A stretch of DNA of 23,461 nt from NCBI GenBank assembly GCA_937919165.1, contig CALFPO010000051.1:1-23461 (forward strand), read 5' to 3'. The translations under genes and the position numbers were made by a program. Below, piece after piece: positions 5,770-13,641 of this stretch (the first letter of the stretch is position 1; each line of letters opens with the position of its first letter). The notes under the pieces are model-generated. The model had not been told where the DNA came from and did not search any database. It was given only the letters and a program-made list of their open reading frames with translations. The DNA is from an uncultured Bacillota bacterium. GTDB taxonomy: Bacteria > Bacillota_I > Bacilli_A > Erysipelotrichales > Erysipelotrichaceae.

Positions 5770-5845
5770 TGGGAATGCAAAGAAAAGATGGCCGATAGAT
5801 TACGGAAACTCTATTTTGGGGCACATTAGAAAGGAAACTTGTATT

Positions 5846-7321
5846 ATGGATGAAAGATATAAGAAACTGGTCTTATTGCACTCCAATGATATGCATGGAG
5901 ATTTCTTGGCCGAAAACGTCGATGACAAGCTGGTAGGCGGTGTTTCGATGCTGTCCGGCTATATCTCAAAAGTTAAGCAAGAAGAAGACAACGTTCTGTA
6001 TTGTGTTGCTGGAGACATGTTCAGGGGATCTATCATCGACTCTGAATTCATGGGATTATCGACAATCGAAATCATGAATATGCTTTCGCCCGATGTTGTA
6101 ACCATAGGCAATCATGAATCCGATTATGGTTTGGCTCATCTGCTTTTTATAGAGAAGTGTGCGAAATTCCCGATAATTAATGCGAATCTATTCATCAAGA
6201 TGAACGGCAAAAGACTATTCTCTCCATACAAGATCATTGAAATAGGTGGAATGAAAGTGCTGTTTATTGGAATTCTGACTGAAGATATCATCAAAAGCAC
6301 CAGCGCGGATAGCGTCATTGGAGGATTGGTTGACATCAATGATGCGGTTGAGGAAATCGCAAGAATCTGCAATACATATAACGCAATAGACATTGACTTT
6401 ACGGTGCTATTGACACATATCGGATATGACAAAGATATCGAATTGGCCAAGAGGCTGGATCCTAGTCTAGGCATAGATGTCATTATTGGTGGGCATTCGC
6501 ATACCTTCTTGACTGAGCCTGCAAAAGTCAATGATATCTTGATTGTTCAGGCTGGAACCGGAACAGACCAGATCGGCAGATTCGATATTATCGTTGATAC
6601 CGACAATAACTGTGTAGCTAACTACAATTGGATGCCTGTTCCAATCAATGCCGATACATGTCCTAGAGATCCTCGTATGGAAGAGTTGGTTGCAGATCTG
6701 AAAGGCAAGACAGATCTGAAGTATGGAAGAACACTAAGAAGGCTGAAATGTGAACTGCGGCATGACGAAAGATTCTCGCAGACTGCTTTAGGCTCTTTTG
6801 TCGCTGATATATACAAGATGAAAACCAAGGTCGATATCTTTATTCTTGGCTCTGGAAGCGTCAGAGTAAATAAATTAGGCCCGATCGTAACCATGCAGGA
6901 TGCCATAGAAGTTTCGCCATTCAAGGATGAACTCTATGAATTGAAAGCAAGCGGAAAACAATTGAGGCAGATGTTCACATATGCTTATCGAGATGATGCA
7001 TTTGACACTGCTCATGATAGTGAGTTTTATGAGCTTTGCAGCGGATTGTATTGCGAATATAACAGGACATTGCATGAAATCGTTAAGTTTACCTATGAAG
7101 GCAAAGAAATTGAGGATGATCAGATGTTCAGTGTCTGTATGACTGGATACGACTTCAGAAACATCAAAGATTTCTTCAATATTGAACCTGAAGAATTATT
7201 TGAGAATATGAAACCAAGAAAGATGAATCTTCTTAAATCGGAAATATTGCCGTCATTCTTGGAATCCAACGAAGAATTGCCTGAATATCCTGCAGAGAAT
7301 AGATTAGTCATAACTGAATAG
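5846..7321 (+). CDS. Metallophosphatase / 5'-nucleotidase family protein (491 aa)
   Basis: Two-domain nucleotidase of the UshA/5'-nucleotidase family, expected to remove phosphate from nucleotides or sugar nucleotides with two metal ions. From M-D-E-R-Y-K the metallophosphatase motifs are all present: S-N-D-M-H-G (13-18), A-G-D-M-F (52-56), G-N-H-E (87-90), L-T-H-I-G-Y-D (about 189-195) and G-G-H-S-H-T (about 215-220). A 5_nucleotid_C domain fills residues from about 270, with L-G-S-F-V-A-D and the substrate-side G-S-G-S-V-R. There is no signal peptide, unlike secreted UshA, so it is probably cytoplasmic. The start at 5846 is supported by AAAGGA about ten bases upstream; the frame is open further back only into the recombinase 3' end. 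It is the first gene to the right of the element. Confidence 0.88.
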   Translation: MDERYKKLVLLHSNDMHGDFLAENVDDKLVGGVSMLSGYISKVKQEEDNVLYCVAGDMFRGSIIDSEFMGLSTIEIMNMLSPDVVTIGNHESDYGLAHLLFIEKCAKFPIINANLFIKMNGKRLFSPYKIIEIGGMKVLFIGILTEDIIKSTSADSVIGGLVDINDAVEEIARICNTYNAIDIDFTVLLTHIGYDKDIELAKRLDPSLGIDVIIGGHSHTFLTEPAKVNDILIVQAGTGTDQIGRFDIIVDTDNNCVANYNWMPVPINADTCPRDPRMEELVADLKGKTDLKYGRTLRRLKCELRHDERFSQTALGSFVADIYKMKTKVDIFILGSGSVRVNKLGPIVTMQDAIEVSPFKDELYELKASGKQLRQMFTYAYRDDAFDTAHDSEFYELCSGLYCEYNRTLHEIVKFTYEGKEIEDDQMFSVCMTGYDFRNIKDFFNIEPEELFENMKPRKMNLLKSEILPSFLESNEELPEYPAENRLVITE

Positions 7322-7431
7322 TGTATAAATGCATATGCTCTGATGTTTGCGGAGGTTTAAGCATACAAGAAACGGCCGTCAAACGATAGGAGGATATAGA
7401 ATAAAAGTATAGACCAAAAGGAGGCCATATC

Positions 7432-8625
7432 ATGCCAGATATCAATGAAAGAATGTTTGAAGCCAAAAGCGAAGAGGAACTTATCGAGCTCATCAAGAAG
7501 TTCTACAACAATGTCGACCACAGCATCGGATATCCTGTATGCCAGTATCCCAACATGTCTGGATTTGGAGACTGGTATGCCAAGACGGGACTATGCGATA
7601 TAGCCATAAACAATGTCGGCAATCCCTATGACAATGAGCAGTATACCTTGAGCTCAATAAAGTTTGAGCAGAAGGTCATCAATACATTTGCGCCTTGGTA
7701 CGGAATAGACGAAGACAAGGTGTGGGGCTTTGTGACCAACAGCGGAACCGATGGCAATATGCATGGCATATACTATGGCGCCAAGAAGCTCCAGAAAGAG
7801 ACAGGAATGCTTCCTATCGTCTATGTTTCTAAAGAGGCGCACTATTCGTCATTCAGAATCTGTGATGTCCAGAATCTTGAGGCTAGACTGATCGATTTCG
7901 ATGAGAATGGCAGCATGGATCTGGATTGCCTGAAAAGAAGCATCGATCCAAGCAGGCCTGCGCTGATCGTTGTGGCAATCGGCTCGACTTTCATGGGCGC
8001 AACAGACAATCAGGAAGGCATCCGTAAGGTACTGGAAGAGGTAAAGCCTGTTGCCGTATACAAGCATCTTGATGCGGCATTGTTCGGCGGATATCTGCCA
8101 TTTACCGAATATAAGGATCTTGTCAGCATGGAAAAGCAGGGCTATGATTCAATCGCCATAAGCGGACACAAATTCTTTGGCATCGATGAGCCATGCGGAC
8201 TGTTCTTGAGCAGAAAGGATGTCCTGGAGGCGCAGACATCGTTCAAGGTAGACTATCTGCGCAACGATATGCCTTTGATAAGCTGCTCGAGAAACGGGCT
8301 TACACCGCTCAAGTTCTATTGGGTACTGAAGCAGATAGGCTTTGAGGGATTCTGCAAGGAAGCTGAATCGATGATGGAGAATACCAGATATCTGCAGCAG
8401 AAGTTCGATGAGATCGGCTATCCGGCTTGGCACATGAACTACAGCAACACCGTATTCTTCAAGCGTCCAGCGGAATGGATACTGAAGAAATACATGCTGG
8501 CAAACGGCAATCTGCCTAAATATGGCGGAGAGCTTAGCCATATAGTTGTCATGCAGCATGTGAACAAGGTTATCATCGATGAATTCATTGAAGATCTATT
8601 GTCATCGATGGAAAACAAGGAATAG
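7432..8625 (+). CDS. hdc: PLP-dependent histidine decarboxylase (397 aa)
   Basis: Group II PLP decarboxylase that by pattern is histidine decarboxylase, making histamine and CO2 from L-histidine. It shares the N-terminal I-G-Y-P, W-G-F-V-T-N-S-G-T-D-G-N-M (about 101-113), H-Y-S with His137 stacking on the cofactor, H-L-D-A-A with Asp214, S-G-H-K with Lys247 as Schiff-base lysine, and S-R-N-G-x-T-P-L (about 287-294) with the roughly 380-residue enzymes of Morganella and Klebsiella. It is unrelated to the pyruvoyl enzyme of lactobacilli. It starts at ATG behind AAAGGAGG. No histidine/histamine antiporter lies next to it, though such a pair is usual in acid-resistance clusters. A close relative acting on another amino acid cannot be excluded. 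A strong terminator follows. Confidence 0.85.
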   Translation: MPDINERMFEAKSEEELIELIKKFYNNVDHSIGYPVCQYPNMSGFGDWYAKTGLCDIAINNVGNPYDNEQYTLSSIKFEQKVINTFAPWYGIDEDKVWGFVTNSGTDGNMHGIYYGAKKLQKETGMLPIVYVSKEAHYSSFRICDVQNLEARLIDFDENGSMDLDCLKRSIDPSRPALIVVAIGSTFMGATDNQEGIRKVLEEVKPVAVYKHLDAALFGGYLPFTEYKDLVSMEKQGYDSIAISGHKFFGIDEPCGLFLSRKDVLEAQTSFKVDYLRNDMPLISCSRNGLTPLKFYWVLKQIGFEGFCKEAESMMENTRYLQQKFDEIGYPAWHMNYSNTVFFKRPAEWILKKYMLANGNLPKYGGELSHIVVMQHVNKVIIDEFIEDLLSSMENKE

Positions 8626-8674
8626 GCAAGCAAAGCCATATGTTTTCGACGATAGAAATTCTTGGCTTGTTTGC
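8626..8674 (+). repeat. Imperfect hairpin after the histidine decarboxylase gene
   Basis: Twelve base pairs with one bulged A (8626-8638 with 8663-8674) and a 24-nt loop begin at the base after the stop. There is no clean T tract, so it may protect the 3' end or assist the terminator that follows. Confidence 0.45.
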
Positions 8675-8694
8675 ATTTTGAAGGAAAAAACCAG

Positions 8695-8726
8695 GCTCTA
8701 GATCATCAACGGATCTGGAGCTTTTT
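8695..8726 (+). terminator. Rho-independent terminator after histidine decarboxylase
   Basis: GCTCTAGATC (8695-8704) pairs with GATCTGGAGC (8712-8721), ten pairs with one G-U, 7-nt loop, followed by TTTTT (8722-8726). Confidence 0.9.
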
Positions 8727-8860
8727 ATGTACCTACATCCTTTATTTTGGGTGGTATCTTGTTTTAGAATATTGTTAACTAATTCATACGATCGATCAAT
8801 GCTGATTGCGGCATGCAAACTGAAACGATATAGGATTATCGAATAGAATTAAAGACAAAT

Positions 8861-11698
8861 ATGAAAACGAGGCATAACGCAAGGATTTTGACATTCATCA
8901 TATCTGTCATGTTGCTCATATGCAGCCTGCCTGTACTTGTTTCTGCGGAAACGAACTATCAGGAAAAGAAGGTGAAGGTGGGCTATTTTACCATGGAGAA
9001 TTTCATGGAAGGTGGAGCTGACGGATCTGCCCAATCGGGTCTTACATATGAACTTCTGTGTGAGATTGCTGCCTACAGCCATTGGGACATCGAATATGTA
9101 TATGGCGACTTCAGTGACCTGTATCAGCATCTTGTTGACGGAGATATCGACATATTGCCAAATATCATTGCTACAGATGAGCGCAGACAGCAGGTACTGT
9201 TCCATGATCTGTCTCTTAATGAGGAACATTACTTCATTTCAGCCTTGAATGACGATGCCAAGAAAGATATTTCTGTTTCATCCTTGAATGGCAAGCGTCT
9301 TGCCACTGTCAAGGATGCTTTAGAGGAGAAGTCTTTCGACATATGGGCATTAGAAAATGATGTGACGATGGAGAAGATCTACTATAAGGGATTTGATGAG
9401 GCATGGAATGCCGTACGCCAGAAAAATGCCGACTATCTTCTCAGCATAAACAATACAGCGCCTGGCGATGATTTCATGAACCTGTATGAGGTTGGCGTGA
9501 ATGATGTTTTCTTTGCGATAGCCAAAGATAGGGAAGACATACTTGACGATATAGATGCTGCAATGCAGATGATCGATGACATCAGCCCTTTCCTGCTTTC
9601 AAATCTCAAACAGAAGTATCTGAACGATTCATTGTCTTCACGCCAGCTATCAGCCGAAGAGATGGAATGGGTTAATAGCCATGATGTCTTGAGGATTGGC
9701 GGATTGAAGAATGATGTTCCTTATGCATATGAAAATGAAGAAGGCGAAGTGGTCGGAACATATGTTGAACTGACGAAGATGATCTTCAGCAAATGTTCTG
9801 CAGTTTCGCTTGATATAGAATGGACGCTCTATGGCTCGATGGATGAGCTGCATAGGGCCTTGAAAGATGGAGAACTTGATTTGATCTGCCCCGAATATCA
9901 CAGCTATGCAGAGGCGGAACTGAATGGACTATCCATATCTGAAACGATCATGAATATTCCGATGGGCATTCTGACGCTGTCTTCAGCCGATTCGGCAGAC
10001 ATCGATGTGCTGACTACCAGCGGAACAAGACCTGGACTTGCATATGTCAAGGAGAATTTCTCCGATACGGAAATAGCGATACACGATACTGTGGATAGTC
10101 TTGTTAAGGCGGTAGAAACGGGCTCGGCTGATGCTGCGATTGCCCATATCTATGCGCTTCAGGAGAGCATCCGTGGCAACGAAAATCGTTTTACGCTTTC
10201 TCCGCTTAGTGAGCCATGCACCATCTGTTATGCTTCGCTCGAGCAGGATCACGAACTGATAATGCTTGTGAACCGCGGATACCATCTTATCGATCAGGCG
10301 GAACGCAACAGCATGGAACTAAGGAGCGTGACTGGCGGCAATGCAGAGGTGACCATGAGGGAATTCTTTAAAGAAAATTCTCAGGCTATTGCGCTTTTTG
10401 CACTTTCCATGATTGCCATCATTGCCTATGCGATCAACAGGACGGTATCTTCCAGAAAGCTTAAGATCGGTATCGAGCAGATTAGGAAACAGAATGAGAT
10501 CATTGAGGCTTCAAAAGAGGAGCTTGAAATAGCCAAAGAACAGGCTCAGGCTTCCAACAAGGCCAAGAGTGCCTTCCTGTTCAATATGTCCCATGATATC
10601 CGCACGCCGATGAATGCGATTATCGGCTTCAACAATATGGCGCTTTCTCATATTGACGATAAGCAGACTGTTGAGGATTGCCTGAAGAAATCCGGAAGCA
10701 GCAGCAAGCAGCTTTTGTCGCTCATCGATGAGGTTCTGGATATGGCAAGAATCGAATCTGGAGTTGTCAAGAGAGAATATGAGCCTGTAGATATCGTGGA
10801 GATCTCTAGTGAGCTCATCGATACAATCAGAGAATCTGTAGACAAGGATCTAAGCATCAATACCGATTTCAGCAATGTTGAGCACAGATTTGTGCTGGCT
10901 GACAAGCTGCATATAGGCAGGATATTGACCAATATATTGGGAAATTCGGTTAAATATACGCCTGATAAGGGAAAGATTGATTTTACGATCAATGAGTTAT
11001 CGACATCTAGCGAAAACTGCTATGGGTATGACTTCATCATCGAAGATAACGGCATCGGCATGTCGCAGGAATTCCTTGAGCACGTTTTCGAGGAATTCTC
11101 AAGAGAGAAGACTTCTACTGCTTCAGGCATTCAGGGAACAGGACTTGGCATGTCTATCACCAAGAGACTGGTCGATCTTCTTGATGGAAAAATCGATATC
11201 AAGAGCAAGCTAGGCGAAGGAACAAGAACTTCAATCCATCTAGAGATGGAGGCGGTCGATAGAAAGTTTGTCATGAAAGATGAAGCAGATGATGGAATAG
11301 AGATAAATGAGGATATCTTAAAAGGCAAGAAAGTCCTGCTGGTGGAGGACAATGAGCTCAATAGAGAGATTGCAGAAGATATGCTTAGTGAAGAAGGCAT
11401 GATTGTCGAAACGGCTGAAGACGGCGATATTGCGGTAGAGAAGATGAGAAACGCCATAGAAGGCCAATATGATGTAATCCTTATGGATATTCAGATGCCA
11501 AGAATGAATGGCTATGAGGCCACCATGGCCATCAGAAGCCTTCCTGGAAGCTATGCAGCTATGGTTCCTATCATTGCCATGACAGCCAATGCGTTTGAGG
11601 AGGATAAGCAGAATGCCTTCGCTTCCGGCATGAATGGTCATCTGGCTAAGCCAATCGAGATACCAAAGCTCTTGAAGATGCTGTCAAGATTCCTTTAG
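8861..11698 (+). CDS. Hybrid sensor histidine kinase with two periplasmic-binding-like sensor domains and a receiver (945 aa)
   Basis: Membrane sensor kinase with EvgS-like layout. A signal sequence (about 9-30) leads to two extracytoplasmic SBP_bac_3 domains, the first about 36-255 (K-V-G-Y-F-T-M-E, then D-G-D-I-D-I-L-P-N), the second about 275-485 (L-R-I-G-G-L, P-Y-A-Y-E-N-E-E-G-E-V-V-G-T-Y-V-E). Then one membrane span (509-526), a short coiled linker, the dimerisation box N-M-S-H-D-I-R-T-P with His578, and HATPase with N691/N695, D-N-G-I-G (729-733) and G-x-G-L-G-M. A receiver ends the protein, with V-E-D-N-E and phospho-acceptor Asp876 in L-M-D-I-Q-M-P. It would sense a small extracellular solute such as an amino acid. 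No response regulator with an output domain is adjacent. There is no clear Shine-Dalgarno before the ATG; the gene ends 12 bases before the acetyltransferase. Confidence 0.92.
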   Translation: MKTRHNARILTFIISVMLLICSLPVLVSAETNYQEKKVKVGYFTMENFMEGGADGSAQSGLTYELLCEIAAYSHWDIEYVYGDFSDLYQHLVDGDIDILPNIIATDERRQQVLFHDLSLNEEHYFISALNDDAKKDISVSSLNGKRLATVKDALEEKSFDIWALENDVTMEKIYYKGFDEAWNAVRQKNADYLLSINNTAPGDDFMNLYEVGVNDVFFAIAKDREDILDDIDAAMQMIDDISPFLLSNLKQKYLNDSLSSRQLSAEEMEWVNSHDVLRIGGLKNDVPYAYENEEGEVVGTYVELTKMIFSKCSAVSLDIEWTLYGSMDELHRALKDGELDLICPEYHSYAEAELNGLSISETIMNIPMGILTLSSADSADIDVLTTSGTRPGLAYVKENFSDTEIAIHDTVDSLVKAVETGSADAAIAHIYALQESIRGNENRFTLSPLSEPCTICYASLEQDHELIMLVNRGYHLIDQAERNSMELRSVTGGNAEVTMREFFKENSQAIALFALSMIAIIAYAINRTVSSRKLKIGIEQIRKQNEIIEASKEELEIAKEQAQASNKAKSAFLFNMSHDIRTPMNAIIGFNNMALSHIDDKQTVEDCLKKSGSSSKQLLSLIDEVLDMARIESGVVKREYEPVDIVEISSELIDTIRESVDKDLSINTDFSNVEHRFVLADKLHIGRILTNILGNSVKYTPDKGKIDFTINELSTSSENCYGYDFIIEDNGIGMSQEFLEHVFEEFSREKTSTASGIQGTGLGMSITKRLVDLLDGKIDIKSKLGEGTRTSIHLEMEAVDRKFVMKDEADDGIEINEDILKGKKVLLVEDNELNREIAEDMLSEEGMIVETAEDGDIAVEKMRNAIEGQYDVILMDIQMPRMNGYEATMAIRSLPGSYAAMVPIIAMTANAFEEDKQNAFASGMNGHLAKPIEIPKLLKMLSRFL

Positions 11699-11710
11699 CG
11701 AATATAGAAA

Positions 11711-12325
11711 GTGAACGAGAATATGAGCGAACTAAGACATTGCGGAACAAGGACGATAGAGACTGATCGCCTTATTCTGCGTAGATTTACGATAGAAGAT
11801 GCTGATGCAATGTATCGAAACTGGGCCAGCAATGACAATGTCACGAAGTTTTTGACATGGCCTACACATACTAGCGTCGAAGCCACAAAGACAATAATTG
11901 AAGAATGGGTCAGAAACTATGACGATGAAAGAAACTATAATTGGGCTATTGCGTTCAAGGACAGCGACGAAGCAATCGGAAACATATCGGTTGTCAAGAT
12001 AGATGAAGATTGTGCTGTTGCTGAACTTGGCTGGTGCATGTGCGAAGAATATTGGGGACAGGGCATTATGCCGGAAGCGGGATTGGCTGTCAGAGACTAT
12101 CTTTTTGATGAGATAGGATTCAACCGCATAGCTGCCATCCATGATCGAAACAACGCCAAGTCTGGACGTGTCATGGAGAAGATCGGCATGCGCTATGAGG
12201 GCATGAAGCGTTCGGCATCCATGAACAATCAAGGCATCTGCGATATCTGCCTGTATGCGATCCTCAAGGAAGATAGAGACAATGACGCCAGACAACAGGA
12301 AAGAAAAGAGAAACTGAATAGATGA
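11711..12325 (+). CDS. GNAT-family N-acetyltransferase, RimJ/RimL-like (204 aa)
   Basis: Acetyl-CoA-dependent acetyltransferase of the Acetyltransf_3 type. It has the typical N-terminal T-x-R-L-I-L-R-R-F (about 16-24), the Ser/Thr-rich alpha-1 region, A-E-L-G-W-C (about 99-104), the acetyl-CoA loop Y-W-G-Q-G-I-M-P-E-A (about 109-118) and the final N-N-A-K-S-G-R-V-M-E-K-I-G-M-R-Y-E-G. The substrate is not readable from sequence; family members act on ribosomal protein N-termini, amino acids or antibiotics. The start is uncertain: GTG 11711 and ATG 11723 are both possible, and neither has a good Shine-Dalgarno. The TGA overlaps the ATG of the rRNA methyltransferase gene. Confidence 0.85.
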   Translation: MNENMSELRHCGTRTIETDRLILRRFTIEDADAMYRNWASNDNVTKFLTWPTHTSVEATKTIIEEWVRNYDDERNYNWAIAFKDSDEAIGNISVVKIDEDCAVAELGWCMCEEYWGQGIMPEAGLAVRDYLFDEIGFNRIAAIHDRNNAKSGRVMEKIGMRYEGMKRSASMNNQGICDICLYAILKEDRDNDARQQERKEKLNR

Positions 12326-13617
12326 TATTGGAGATAAAGCACGTCGGCAATGATGGAGATGGCATAGCCTACTACAAGTCAAGGCCGGTTTTCGTTAAGA
12401 ATGCCTTGGTAGGAGAAACTGTTGATGCCAGCCTTGATTCAGAAAACACAGCTCATGTCAACAGATACATAAAGAAGTCTCCCTACAGAGAGAATGATGT
12501 ATGCAGCTGCTACAGGCTATGTGGAGGCTGCAGCCTGCTGCATGCCAAATATGATGAACAGCTAAACATCAAGAAGAACATCCTTGCGCAATCTTTGCAG
12601 AAGCATTGCAAGATAAAGGATGATTTTGAGCTTGTGCCATCCATTCCCAGAAACTATCGCAATAGCCTGAAGCTTCCTTTCTGCATGGCTAATGGCAAGC
12701 TGGCTAACGCCATATACTCTGAAGGCAGTAATCATTTTGTCATCTTCGATGAGTGCTTCAACCATGAAGAGATACTTGAAATTACCCGCAAGAAGATTAT
12801 CGATATCCTTAACGAGTATCATATGCAAGCCTATGACAGGCATCTCAAGAAAGGCTTGCGCTATCTATATATGCGACATCTTAATGATGCGATTCAGGTA
12901 TGTATCGTGACAGGCGATGAGCAACTGAATAAGGATGCTGTGTATAGGATATCGAAGCTTGATAAGGTCGTTTCGCTTTACCAAAGCATCAATACATCAA
13001 AATCATCATTATCTATATTCGGCAAGAAGATGCTCCATCTTGCCGGCTCAAGCGGTTTGAGGTTCACTGTCAATGGCATCAAGGCCAATCTGTCGATCAG
13101 ATCCTTCTACCAGATGAACACCTTGCAGGCTTCAAATATGTATTCCTATGTGAACAGCCTGATAAAAGACAATGAGGAACTTGTCGTTGAAGCATATTGC
13201 GGAGTAGGCATCATGTCCTTGCAGGTAGCCAAGAAGGTGAAGAAGGTCATTGGCATAGAGATAATTCCGGATGCAATAAGCAATGCCGCAGCAAACGCCA
13301 GAAACAACAATCTGGAGAATGTGAGCTTCATCTGCGGAGATAGTGCCGAAGAGCTGAGAAAGATCTGCCGAAACAACGCTGTCGACACCTTGATTGTCGA
13401 TCCTCCTAGGGGAGGGCTTGATGATGATATGCTTATGACGATCATGAAATCAAAGATCAGAAACATCATCTATGTTTCATGCAACCACCTGACCTTGGGC
13501 ACGAACATCGATGTTCTATCAAGAAAATATGACATAAGGTCAGTCAAGGCCTTTGACATGTTTCCTAATACATCCCACATAGAGACAGCAGTCTTCATGT
13601 CAAGAAAAGCGAAATGA
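12322..13617 (+). CDS. rlmD: 23S rRNA (uracil-5-)-methyltransferase, RlmD/RumA type (431 aa)
   Basis: SAM-dependent m5U methyltransferase of 23S rRNA. It has an N-terminal TRAM domain (about 1-55, starting E-I-K-H-V-G-N-D-G-D-G-I-A), Fe-S cysteines C61/C63, C67 and C70 in C-x-x-L-C-G-G-C, then the Rossmann methyltransferase with V-E-A-Y-C-G-V-G (about 290-297), I-V-D-P-P-R-G-G-L (about 358-366) and the catalytic nucleophile Cys387 in V-S-C-N. The usual V-S-C-N-P-x-T reads V-S-C-N-H-L-T here. Which uracil (747, 1939 or both) is modified cannot be told; Gram-positive RlmCD enzymes do both. It begins inside the stop of the acetyltransferase gene (ATGA). Confidence 0.88.
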   Translation: MILEIKHVGNDGDGIAYYKSRPVFVKNALVGETVDASLDSENTAHVNRYIKKSPYRENDVCSCYRLCGGCSLLHAKYDEQLNIKKNILAQSLQKHCKIKDDFELVPSIPRNYRNSLKLPFCMANGKLANAIYSEGSNHFVIFDECFNHEEILEITRKKIIDILNEYHMQAYDRHLKKGLRYLYMRHLNDAIQVCIVTGDEQLNKDAVYRISKLDKVVSLYQSINTSKSSLSIFGKKMLHLAGSSGLRFTVNGIKANLSIRSFYQMNTLQASNMYSYVNSLIKDNEELVVEAYCGVGIMSLQVAKKVKKVIGIEIIPDAISNAAANARNNNLENVSFICGDSAEELRKICRNNAVDTLIVDPPRGGLDDDMLMTIMKSKIRNIIYVSCNHLTLGTNIDVLSRKYDIRSVKAFDMFPNTSHIETAVFMSRKAK

Positions 13618-13641
13618 GGATGATTTGCGGAGGTACATTCT

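Noticed and set aside
553..5805. Possible attachment-site pair: AAAATGGCAATAG near 554 and AAGATGGCCGATAG near 5786
   Set aside because: The likeness is short and needs a gap; it is within what chance gives in AT-rich DNA. It would need an empty-site comparison.
5729..5845. N-terminal extension of the nucleotidase overlapping the recombinase
   Set aside because: The extra 39 residues do not look like the family, and ATG 5846 has a ribosome site and begins directly before the first metal motif.
7388..7431. Orphan AGGAGG at 7388-7393 suggesting a tiny gene before hdc
   Set aside because: No start codon with an open frame of useful length follows; a second and better Shine-Dalgarno serves hdc itself.
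8585..8818. Reverse-strand frame across the gap after the histidine decarboxylase gene
   Set aside because: It runs through the terminator hairpin, has no ribosome site and no recognisable domain.
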